Source: Tissierellia bacterium (GTDB lineage: Bacteria; Bacillota_A; Clostridia; Tissierellales; Peptoniphilaceae). From it: a stretch of 64,000 nucleotides of DNA. The notes below the pieces were generated by a model. It did not search any database. It saw nothing but the letters and a program-made list of their open reading frames with translations, and was not told where the DNA came from. The translations under genes were made by a program, and so were the position numbers. Of the stretch, positions 19,560 to 26,871 are shown in pieces (position 1 is the first letter of the stretch; each line of letters begins with the position of its first letter). Location of the stretch: assembly GCA_030537695.1 (NCBI GenBank), contig JAUNVJ010000005.1, forward strand, positions 24,676 through 88,675, read 5' to 3'.

Positions 19560-19589
19560 ATTATCCTACAAAAAGAAGACTTTGGTCAA
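19560..19589 (-). promoter_or_regulatory. Predicted promoter of the proB-proA-thrC-thrB operon
   Basis: On the minus strand: -35 TTGACC (19584-19589), 18-base spacer, -10 GATAAT (19560-19565). Transcription would start about 16 bases before the proB ATG, leaving no room for a T-box or leader attenuator. Confidence 0.55.
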
Positions 19590-19775
19590 GTTATTTAGTG
19601 AAATAAAGAAAGAAGCTTTTAAAAATTTTTATTTTTTTCTTTGACAATGGATATTTCGGTTTTCAATCAAAAGGAAGACTGTATCTATTGATCACAAGTT
19701 CCCCATTATGAAATATTGAAACTTTCAAAGTAGAATATGGAGGTGGAAAATTATGAATCGAAGAAATTTATAATA

Positions 19776-19784
19776 TGCTATAAT
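19776..19784 (+). promoter_or_regulatory. Predicted extended -10 promoter of the Nfn-type gene
   Basis: TG-C-TATAAT (19776-19784) lies 24 bases upstream of the start codon. No strong -35 is visible at the correct distance. Confidence 0.45.
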
Positions 19785-19807
19785 AATATTATTATGGGAG
19801 GAGAACA

Positions 19808-22147
19808 ATGTATAAAATTATTAAAAAAGTGGAGTTAGCTCCAAATATCTTTCAATTTCATGTCTATGCACCAAGAGTGGCTGCATCGGCTCTTCCGGGT
19901 CAATTTATCATTGTCATTGGAGATCAGTATTCTGAGCGGATTCCATTGACTATTTCAGATTATGATGTGGATGAAGGTACCGTTCAAATTGTATTGCAAG
20001 CAGCCGGTTCCTCAACTCAAAAACTGGCCTCTTTTGAAGAAGGAGATTCCTTTAAAGATTTTGTCGGACCTTTGGGAAGACCTTCCGATTTTGTTGAAAA
20101 AGATCTTGAGCAATTAAAAGATAAAAAGTACTTATTTGTGGCAGGCGGTGTGGGAACAGCTCCTGTCTATCCTCAAGCAAAATGGTTTTCTGACCATGGT
20201 ATTGGTGTCGATATCATCGTCGGTGCAAAATCCAAGGATTTTGTCATTTTAGAAGAAGAATTAGCTTCCGTATCAGACAATCTCTATATCGCTACAGACG
20301 ATGGATCATACGGCTTCCATGGTTTGGTCACGGATAAAATTGTGGACCTATATGAAAATGAAAAGAAAGAATACGACCACTGTATCAGCATTGGTCCTAT
20401 GATTATGATGAAATTCGTCAGTCAGACGACCAAAAAATACCAGTTGCCCACTACGGTTTCACTAAATCCAATTATGGTAGACGGTACAGGAATGTGCGGA
20501 GCATGTCGCGTCAAAGTGGGAAATGAAACAAAATTTGCCTGTGTGGACGGTCCGGAATTTGACGGCCATCTAGTGGATTTCGATTCCGCCATGAAACGAC
20601 AAAAACAATATATCAATGTGGAACGAGAGAAAAAAACGGCAGCTCATCACTGCACTTTTGATTTGGCCATAGAGGAAAACCGCATCGGAAATCAAAAAGC
20701 CCAAGACCAAAACTTGGAAGGAGATAAAATCGGTAATATTGAAATCTTAAAATTTAAAGATCGCTTTACGGTAACTCCTATTTCAGAACAGGATCCTCAA
20801 GTGAGAAACCAAAACTTTGATGAAGTTTGCCTCGGTTATACTCCCCAGGAAGCCGTTATTGAAGCCAGCCGTTGTCTTAATTGTAAAGTCCCCCACTGTC
20901 GAGAAGGTTGTCCCGTTTCCATCGATATTCCCGGTTTTATCAAAGAAATCGCCAATGGAAATTTTGATCAAGCTTCCAGAGTTTTAGCTCTGTATACGGC
21001 CTTACCTGCCGTTTGCGGACGAGTTTGTCCTCAGGAAAGTCAATGTGAAGCTCGATGTGTCCTTACCAATCGAGGGGATTCTGTAGCCATCGGTAAATTG
21101 GAACGTTTTGCCGCCGACTATTCCAGGCGTCACCATACGAAACTTTTCGATTTGCCCAAGAGTAACGGTAAAAAAGTAGCCATTGTCGGTGCCGGGCCTG
21201 CTGGTCTTACTTGTGCCGGTGAATTGGCAAAAATGGGTTACCAAGTGACTATTTTTGAAGCCCTTCAACAAGCCGGTGGTGTTCTGGTATATGGAATTCC
21301 TGAATTCCGTCTGCCTGACGAAATAGTGGAATATGAAGTGGAAAATATTAAAAAACTGGGCGTCCAAATTGAAAACAATGTAATCATCGGCCGAACTCTG
21401 ACCGTGGATCAACTGTTGGACCAGGGATTTCAAGCGGTGTTTATCGGTTCCGGTGCCGGACTTCCCACCTTCATGGGAATCCCCGGAGAAAATTTAAACG
21501 GAGTTTATTCCGCCAATGAGTTTTTAACCCGTAATAATCTAATGCATTCCTTCGATGACCAATATGATACTCCTGTCAATGTAGGTCACAAAGTTGCCGT
21601 TATTGGAGGAGGAAATGTGGCCATGGATGCCGCTCGAGTTGCAAAACGACTTGGAGCCGATGTCTCCATTCTCTATCGCCGGACGGAAAAAGAACTTCCT
21701 GCTCGAGTGGAAGAAGTCCATCATGCCAAAGAAGAAGGCATTACTTTTGAAATGCTTACCGCACCGATCGAAATCAAGGGTACAAAAGACGGTTGGGTAC
21801 AGTCTCTGACCTGTGTTCGGAATGAGTTAGGAGAGCCGGATGAAAGTGGCCGTCGCCGACCCATTCCAATCGAAGGATCGGAGTTTGAAGAAGAATTTGA
21901 AACGGTTATTATGGCTCTGGGAACGACACCCAATCCCTTGATTTCTCAAACGACGAAAAATTTACAAACCAATCGTCGTGGTGGGATTGTCATTACCGAA
22001 GACGGTATTACTTCACGGGAAAATATCTTTGCCGGTGGAGATGCCGTTACCGGTTCCGCCACAGTAATCTTAGCCATGGGTGCAGGAAAAATTGCCGCCA
22101 ATTCCATTGATAAATATTTAAGAAAAGAACAAAGATCCCAAGATTAA
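19808..22147 (+). CDS. Single-chain NfnAB: fused ferredoxin:NADP+ transhydrogenase / glutamate synthase-like flavoprotein
   Basis: The 779 residues join two enzymes that are usually separate. Residues 1-275 are a PyrK/NfnA-type FAD and NAD(P) domain with a [2Fe-2S] site: Cys230, Cys233 and Cys245, with Asp225 at the position of the first PyrK cysteine, which is the known NfnA signature. Residues 325-779 are an NfnB/GltD-type subunit. It has two [4Fe-4S] motifs (CLNCKVPHCREGCP; CGRVCPQESQCEARC), then FAD (VGAGPAGL) and NADPH (VIGGGNVAMDAAR) domains. Separate NfnA and NfnB bifurcate electrons between NADPH, NAD+ and ferredoxin; the same is likely here. Databases often label such fusions as dihydroorotate dehydrogenase B subunit/glutamate synthase. 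GGAGGAG precedes the ATG. Confidence 0.85.
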   Translation: MYKIIKKVELAPNIFQFHVYAPRVAASALPGQFIIVIGDQYSERIPLTISDYDVDEGTVQIVLQAAGSSTQKLASFEEGDSFKDFVGPLGRPSDFVEKDLEQLKDKKYLFVAGGVGTAPVYPQAKWFSDHGIGVDIIVGAKSKDFVILEEELASVSDNLYIATDDGSYGFHGLVTDKIVDLYENEKKEYDHCISIGPMIMMKFVSQTTKKYQLPTTVSLNPIMVDGTGMCGACRVKVGNETKFACVDGPEFDGHLVDFDSAMKRQKQYINVEREKKTAAHHCTFDLAIEENRIGNQKAQDQNLEGDKIGNIEILKFKDRFTVTPISEQDPQVRNQNFDEVCLGYTPQEAVIEASRCLNCKVPHCREGCPVSIDIPGFIKEIANGNFDQASRVLALYTALPAVCGRVCPQESQCEARCVLTNRGDSVAIGKLERFAADYSRRHHTKLFDLPKSNGKKVAIVGAGPAGLTCAGELAKMGYQVTIFEALQQAGGVLVYGIPEFRLPDEIVEYEVENIKKLGVQIENNVIIGRTLTVDQLLDQGFQAVFIGSGAGLPTFMGIPGENLNGVYSANEFLTRNNLMHSFDDQYDTPVNVGHKVAVIGGGNVAMDAARVAKRLGADVSILYRRTEKELPARVEEVHHAKEEGITFEMLTAPIEIKGTKDGWVQSLTCVRNELGEPDESGRRRPIPIEGSEFEEEFETVIMALGTTPNPLISQTTKNLQTNRRGGIVITEDGITSRENIFAGGDAVTGSATVILAMGAGKIAANSIDKYLRKEQRSQD

Positions 22148-22207
22148 AAGGGATTTTACATCTCTTCTCATTGTCAAGTAAATAGTGGATTCCAAATAAA
22201 AGAAAAC

Positions 22208-22240
22208 AAGACAAATGTTTCAATCCCAACATTTGTCTTG
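22208..22240. terminator. Bidirectional terminator
   Basis: A 13-bp stem CAAGACAAATGTT/AACATTTGTCTTG with a 7-base loop and a TTTTT tail on the plus strand. It also serves the convergent DsbA-like gene. Confidence 0.85.
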
Positions 22241-22247
22241 TTTTTAT

Positions 22248-23081
22248 TTACTTAATTTCAGTCGATGAAAAATTTTTTAATCGAAAGATTCTACCTCCGG
22301 TTACCTCCTCCATCGTCAAGACATCTTTTTTCTTCAACTCTTCCAAAGCTGTCAGATCTGGAAAGAGGATTCGTAATTCTTCTTCCAAAACCCCATCGAA
22401 ACGACTAATAAAATCCAGAATCGTTTCTTCCCTTGCTTCCACCTTCCGTCTTTTCAGTTTTAAATCATCTTCCACGAAATGACTTAAGGTTTTCAAATCC
22501 TGATATCCTTTTAGAATTTTTCGTCCCCTATTGGAATCCACCAAAAATGCAGGGAATTTTTTAATCCGATCATCAAAACATTTCATCCGATCCTGTAAAA
22601 AATCTTCATTGGCAAATTCCAATTCTATTCGATACTCATCTTCATCGATGCCTATTTTTTCCAATAGTAATGATTGAACTTTCTCATCATATAAATTCAA
22701 ATCTCTATAGATCATAGCTTCCCGCATCAAACGCAAATAGGTATTTGCCTTTTTTTCATCAATATTTCTAACGGCAATAAACGAGATGTTTAAAGGAAAG
22801 GATGATTTATGATCCTGTGAAAACAAATGTGGAATGTCAGAAAAATAGGGAAATCGGGTAATGGTTGCAGCCGCCCGGTACATATCGTAGAGAATTTTAT
22901 TTCCCAGTTCCACCGAGTTTAATTTGGCAAAATTTTTGGGAAGAAAATTTTCGTAATTATCCACTAGATCTCCCATTATATATTCTATTTTTAAATCCGG
23001 ATAGAGATATTTTAAAACACGTAGGATTCCTTCCTCACCCCATGACCAGGGACATAAAATATCTGTATACACTCGTAACAT
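22248..23081 (-). CDS. DsbA-family (FrnE/SpxH-like) thioredoxin-fold protein
   Basis: The 277 residues start with a beta strand and the motif TDILCPWSWGEE, the position of the CxxC active site in DsbA/FrnE proteins. Here only the first cysteine (Cys-Pro-Trp-Ser) is kept. A helical insertion and a KFPAFLVDS cis-proline region (FPAFLV) follow, as in the family. No signal peptide is seen, so it acts in the cytoplasm. Related Firmicutes proteins include the ClpXP adaptor SpxH and glutathione-transferase-kappa-like enzymes; which role applies is unclear. I prefer the ATG at 23081 with GGTGAAG upstream over a TTG four codons earlier. Confidence 0.65.
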   Translation of the reverse strand: MLRVYTDILCPWSWGEEGILRVLKYLYPDLKIEYIMGDLVDNYENFLPKNFAKLNSVELGNKILYDMYRAAATITRFPYFSDIPHLFSQDHKSSFPLNISFIAVRNIDEKKANTYLRLMREAMIYRDLNLYDEKVQSLLLEKIGIDEDEYRIELEFANEDFLQDRMKCFDDRIKKFPAFLVDSNRGRKILKGYQDLKTLSHFVEDDLKLKRRKVEAREETILDFISRFDGVLEEELRILFPDLTALEELKKKDVLTMEEVTGGRIFRLKNFSSTEIK

Positions 23082-23247
23082 AATCTTCACCAATTCCCTT
23101 TCACTTAAAATTTCTGTCTATGCATTTATTGTACCGTAAAAGAAGAAAAGAAGCACATCTTTTCAAAAAAATATATTATAAGAACAATTTTTATTTTGTA
23201 TTATGGAAAGCTTTCGATTCTCCTTCTGTTTCGAAAAGTCAATATTC

Positions 23248-23290
23248 CACTATATATAGAATTATCCTTTCATTAAAACACTATATATAG
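23248..23290 (+). promoter_or_regulatory. Tandem NrdR boxes upstream of nrdDG
   Basis: Two identical 12-base boxes CACTATATATAG at 23248-23259 and 23279-23290, exactly 31 bases apart (about three helical turns). That spacing is known for NrdR repressor sites of ribonucleotide reductase genes. The second box abuts the -10 hexamer. Confidence 0.85.
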
Positions 23291-23296
23291 TATAAT
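23268..23296 (+). promoter_or_regulatory. Promoter of nrdDG
   Basis: A -35-like TTTCAT (23268-23273), 17-base spacer and -10 TATAAT (23291-23296). The downstream NrdR box lies inside the spacer, so bound NrdR would occlude RNA polymerase. Confidence 0.6.
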
Positions 23297-23326
23297 CTTA
23301 TTAAATAAAAAGCAAAGGAGCCTCAT

Positions 23327-25450
23327 ATGTTACAAGTTATAAAAAGGAATGGAGATAAAGTCTCCTTCGATAAAAACAAAATTATTGTAGCCATCGAAAA
23401 GGCGATGAATTCATCCAGTGGTGTCTACATAGAAGACCAGGCAAAGAAAATTGCAACGGAAATTGAAAACCTGGCGCATGAGGCGGATCACGCCTTAACC
23501 ATTTATGAAATTGAAGAACAGGTCTATTATAAATTAATAGACTCTCAAAATCCGGCTACTGCAAGAGCCTATGAAAGCTATAAGTCGGTTCAACAATTTA
23601 AGCGAGAGCAAAATACGACAGATGAAGAAATTTTAGGCTTATTAAATCAAACCAATATAGATGTCATGGACGAAAACTCCAATAAAAACCCTATTATTGC
23701 CTCGACACAGCGAGATCTGATTGCAGGCGAAGTATCCAAGGATATTGCTAAACGAAAAATGATTCCTGCCGATCTTGTAGAAGCCCATGACTCAGGAGCG
23801 ATTCATATTCATGATATGGACTACATTATTCAACCGATCTTCAATTGTTGCTTGGTCAATATGAAAGATATGTTGGACAATGGAACCGTCGTCAATGGAA
23901 AGATGATTGAAACTCCTAAATCTTTCCAAGTAGCCTGTAATGTTATGACTCAAATTATCGCTCAAATTGCCTCCAACCAATATGGGGGCCAAAGTATCAA
24001 TATTTCCTGTTTAGGTAAATATTTAAGACGTTCCTATGAGAAAAATCTAAATTTAGCCATTGAAACATTAGGTGACATTACCATGGCGGAGAAAATGGCT
24101 AAAAAAATGACCCAGAAGGATTTGGAATCGGGGATTCAAACGATTCAGTACCAGATCAACACCCTTATGACATCTAACGGACAAGCTCCCTTCGTCACAT
24201 TATTTATGTATTTGGAAGATCATGATCCCTATTTAGACGAAGTGGCACAAATCACTGAAGAAATTTTAAAACAGAGAATTCAAGGTATCAAAAATGACGC
24301 CGGTGTCTATGTGACTCCCGCCTTTCCAAAATTGATCTATGTTCTGGATGAAAATAATATTCATAAAGATTCCAAATTTTACTATCTGACATCTCTGGCA
24401 ATTCGATGTACGGCAAAGAGAATGTATCCCGATTATATTTCAGCAAAGAAGATGGGAAAAAACTATGAAGGAAATATTTTTAGTCCCATGGGTTGTCGTG
24501 CCTTCCTGCCTCCGTGGAAAGATGAAAATGGAGAGTATAAATTTGAAGGTCGCTTTAATATGGGAGCTTGTACCATTAATTTACCTCAGATTGCCATCCT
24601 TTCTGCCGGTGATGAGGCGAAATTTTTTGATCTTTTAGAAAAGAGATTGGATTTGGTAAAACGTGTCGGTCTATTACGCTATGACCATTTGAAAAAAGTA
24701 ACTTCCGACTCCTCTCCTATTCACTGGCAACATGGAGCCATTGCAAGATTGGGAAAACATGAAAATATAGCTCCCTTACTCAAATCCGGATATTCCACGG
24801 TATCCTTAGGTTATATCGGAATCTATGAGGCCACTCAATTGATTAAAGGAGTTCCCCATACTGATTCCAAGGGATATCCTTTTGCCATGAGAATCATGGA
24901 TGTTTTAAATGAGACGGTAAAAAAATGGACGGATGAATACGGTATTAAATTTACCCTCTATGCAACTCCTGCAGAATCATTGACTCACCGTTTCAACTCC
25001 ATTGACAGAGAACGCTTCGGCGTCATCGAAAATGTGACGGACAAAGGTTATTATACCAATTCCTTCCATGTAGATGTACGCGAGGATATTTCCGCTTTCG
25101 AAAAATTCGCCTTTGAATCTAAATTTCAGGATAAATCCACCGGTGGTTGCATTTCCTATGTGGAAATTCCCAATATGGCACATAATCTGGAAGCCTTGGA
25201 AACGATCGTTCGTTATATCTACGATAATATCCAATATGCCGAATTTAATACGAAAAGTGATTATTGCTCTCAATGTGGTTTTGATGGAGAAATTATATTA
25301 AATGACGAAGATGAATGGGAATGTCCTCAATGTCACAATCGGGACCGTTCCACACTTACGGTAGTAAGACGTACCTGTGGTTATTTAGGAGAAAACTTTT
25401 GGAACGAAGGACGAACCAAAGAAATTCACAATCGAGTGCTCCATATTTAA
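23327..25450 (+). CDS. nrdD: Anaerobic (class III) ribonucleoside-triphosphate reductase
   Basis: NrdD makes dNTPs from NTPs under anoxia using a glycyl radical. The 707 residues have an N-terminal ATP cone (VIKRNGDKVSFDKNKI), a ten-stranded barrel and a zinc-binding site (CSQCGFDG and WECPQCHN). Near the C-terminus is the glycyl-radical motif RTCGYLG. The length is typical of the family. AAAGGAG precedes the ATG. The nrdG start overlaps its stop by one base (TAATG). Regulation by NrdR is supported by the two boxes upstream. Confidence 0.97.
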   Translation: MLQVIKRNGDKVSFDKNKIIVAIEKAMNSSSGVYIEDQAKKIATEIENLAHEADHALTIYEIEEQVYYKLIDSQNPATARAYESYKSVQQFKREQNTTDEEILGLLNQTNIDVMDENSNKNPIIASTQRDLIAGEVSKDIAKRKMIPADLVEAHDSGAIHIHDMDYIIQPIFNCCLVNMKDMLDNGTVVNGKMIETPKSFQVACNVMTQIIAQIASNQYGGQSINISCLGKYLRRSYEKNLNLAIETLGDITMAEKMAKKMTQKDLESGIQTIQYQINTLMTSNGQAPFVTLFMYLEDHDPYLDEVAQITEEILKQRIQGIKNDAGVYVTPAFPKLIYVLDENNIHKDSKFYYLTSLAIRCTAKRMYPDYISAKKMGKNYEGNIFSPMGCRAFLPPWKDENGEYKFEGRFNMGACTINLPQIAILSAGDEAKFFDLLEKRLDLVKRVGLLRYDHLKKVTSDSSPIHWQHGAIARLGKHENIAPLLKSGYSTVSLGYIGIYEATQLIKGVPHTDSKGYPFAMRIMDVLNETVKKWTDEYGIKFTLYATPAESLTHRFNSIDRERFGVIENVTDKGYYTNSFHVDVREDISAFEKFAFESKFQDKSTGGCISYVEIPNMAHNLEALETIVRYIYDNIQYAEFNTKSDYCSQCGFDGEIILNDEDEWECPQCHNRDRSTLTVVRRTCGYLGENFWNEGRTKEIHNRVLHI

Positions 25451-25968
25451 TGCGTTACGGTCAAATACGAAAATATGATGTAGCCAATGGCCCGGGAATT
25501 CGGACTTCCATCTTTGTCACCGGATGCACCCACCATTGTCCCCAATGCTTTAATCAAGAGTATCAGGATTTTCAAGCAGGAAGTCCATGGACCGAGTCGG
25601 AGACAAAAAGAGTAATAGAATATCTTAGTCATCCCGAGATTGAAGGTCTAACCCTCCTAGGTGGAGAGCCCTTTCAAAATACTGAGGATTTGATCGAGTT
25701 GCTCCACCGAATTAAAAAAAATACGGATAAGAGCATATGGATTTACTCCGGTTATACTTTCGATCAGTTGATCCAAGAGGAGAAAAAACATGAACTTCTC
25801 TCTCTTTGCGATATTCTTGTTGACGGATTGTTTGTCGAAGAGTTGAAAAATTTGAAGTTGAAATTTCGAGGATCTTCCAATCAACGGATCATCGACATAC
25901 AAAAATCCTTTCAAGCAAAACATGTGGTATTAGCAAAACAATATTATGAAGAAAAGGCTCATCAATGA
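25450..25968 (+). CDS. nrdG: Anaerobic ribonucleotide reductase activating protein (radical SAM)
   Basis: NrdG uses SAM and a [4Fe-4S] cluster to generate the glycyl radical on NrdD. The protein has 172 residues starting MRYGQIRKYDVANGPGIRTSIF and the cluster motif CTHHCPQC. The glycine motif LLGGEPF follows. The ATG at 25450 overlaps the nrdD stop (TAATG). An upstream in-frame extension that lies inside nrdD is rejected because homologues begin at this methionine. The stop codon lies in the loop of the terminator hairpin. Confidence 0.96.
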   Translation: MRYGQIRKYDVANGPGIRTSIFVTGCTHHCPQCFNQEYQDFQAGSPWTESETKRVIEYLSHPEIEGLTLLGGEPFQNTEDLIELLHRIKKNTDKSIWIYSGYTFDQLIQEEKKHELLSLCDILVDGLFVEELKNLKLKFRGSSNQRIIDIQKSFQAKHVVLAKQYYEEKAHQ

Positions 25969-25987
25969 AGATTCGATGAGCCTTTTC
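25951..25987 (+). terminator. Terminator of nrdDG
   Basis: A 13-bp perfect stem GAAAAGGCTCATC/GATGAGCCTTTTC with an 11-base loop and a T-rich tail. The nrdG stop is in the loop. Confidence 0.8.
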
Positions 25988-25990
25988 TTT

Positions 25991-26015
25991 GTTTAAAGCC
26001 GATTTTGAAGGGTAT
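25991..26015 (+). promoter_or_regulatory. Sigma-B-like promoter of csbD
   Basis: GTTTAA (25991-25996), 13-base spacer, GGGTAT (26010-26015): an exact match to the B. subtilis general-stress sigma-B consensus. It lies 45 bases upstream of a csbD homologue, a gene that in B. subtilis is named for sigma-B control. No sigma-A-like promoter is obvious in this interval. Confidence 0.65.
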
Positions 26016-26059
26016 TTATCTAAATAAGAAATAATTAGGTATATCCAAGGAGGATTTCT

Positions 26060-26257
26060 ATGAATAAAGATATCTTAGAAGGCAAATGGGAGCAATTAAA
26101 AGGAAAAGTTCAAAGTAAATGGGGTAAATTGACCAATGATGATCTTGATCAGATCAAGGGAGACAGCAAAGTTCTCATTGGCAAACTTCAAGAGCGTTAT
26201 GGAATGACGAAAGACGAAGCGGAAAAAGAAGCAAAAGATATTTTTAAAATATTTTAA
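26060..26257 (+). CDS. CsbD-family general stress protein
   Basis: A 65-residue charged, helical, cytoplasmic protein of the CsbD family. It begins MNKDILEGKWEQLKGKV and has the characteristic WGKLTNDDLDQIKGD repeat unit. The molecular function of CsbD proteins is unknown; in Bacillus they belong to the sigma-B stress regulon. AAGGAGG precedes the ATG. The gene is monocistronic, between the nrdG terminator and a perfect palindromic terminator. Confidence 0.9.
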   Translation: MNKDILEGKWEQLKGKVQSKWGKLTNDDLDQIKGDSKVLIGKLQERYGMTKDEAEKEAKDIFKIF

Positions 26258-26266
26258 TAAAATAAA

Positions 26267-26290
26267 AACAGAGAGGATATCCTCTCTGTT
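26267..26290. terminator. Bidirectional palindromic terminator
   Basis: Perfect 24-base palindrome (AACAGAGAGGAT and its complement) flanked by T-runs on both strands. It separates csbD from the convergent minus-strand gene pair. Confidence 0.85.
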
Positions 26291-26307
26291 TTTTTATTGA
26301 ATGAATT

Positions 26308-26871
26308 TTAGTGCAGATCATTGGGATCCACTAAGCCCTCCAGGTTGTGAATCAGCTCTTCCATCTCCCCTTCTTCCAGGGAATGAAAATGATATTCTTC
26401 CGATTGGACATCTTCTTTTGTTAAATCTTCGTCGGTATAAATGGCAATATCTTTAATGCCGTAACGACTTTCCAATTCGTCACAAGCTAAAACTACCGAT
26501 TCCCGATCAAAGTCGAAAAGATAGCATTCCAAACCATAATGTTCACTGGAAAGGATCAGTTTTTCGTCTTTGTAGATCATTGCTGTAAAATATATGGGAT
26601 AGCCCTCCTCGTCAAGACAATTTTCTAAAAAGTCCCGACGAAAATCCGAATCAATCATTCCGGTGTGAACGGCCTCCATATGCTCTTCTTCATAATAGAT
26701 CCCATAGCGATCCATTAACTCCTTTACTTGTTGATTGGAATCATCTTTCCAATACCGTATTTCAAAATAATTTCCTTTTTCTAAATATCGCTTCAACAAA
26801 TCTTTCCACCAGAAAAAATCCACTTTTTTCTTCTCACGATCAATATTTGTGTTAAATCCTAAATAATACAT
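26308..26871 (-). CDS. Hypothetical protein
   Basis: 187 residues, cytoplasmic by appearance (no signal or membrane segment), acidic, with aromatic-rich N-terminal (MYYLGFNTN, DFFWWKD). I do not recognise a family. It starts immediately after the stop of the DUF4153 gene (adjacent, no gap), so the two are co-transcribed and may act together. Codon use and composition resemble the neighbours. Confidence 0.7.
   Translation of the reverse strand: MYYLGFNTNIDREKKKVDFFWWKDLLKRYLEKGNYFEIRYWKDDSNQQVKELMDRYGIYYEEEHMEAVHTGMIDSDFRRDFLENCLDEEGYPIYFTAMIYKDEKLILSSEHYGLECYLFDFDRESVVLACDELESRYGIKDIAIYTDEDLTKEDVQSEEYHFHSLEEGEMEELIHNLEGLVDPNDLH

Noticed and set aside
14275..19589. T-box or attenuator leader for the pro/thr operon
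   Set aside because: The predicted transcript leader is only about 16 bases; no T-box core sequence seen.
25315..25449. Longer N-terminus for nrdG inside nrdD
   Set aside because: Family members start at the MRYGQIRKYD methionine; the extension overlaps the glycyl-radical coding region of nrdD in another frame.
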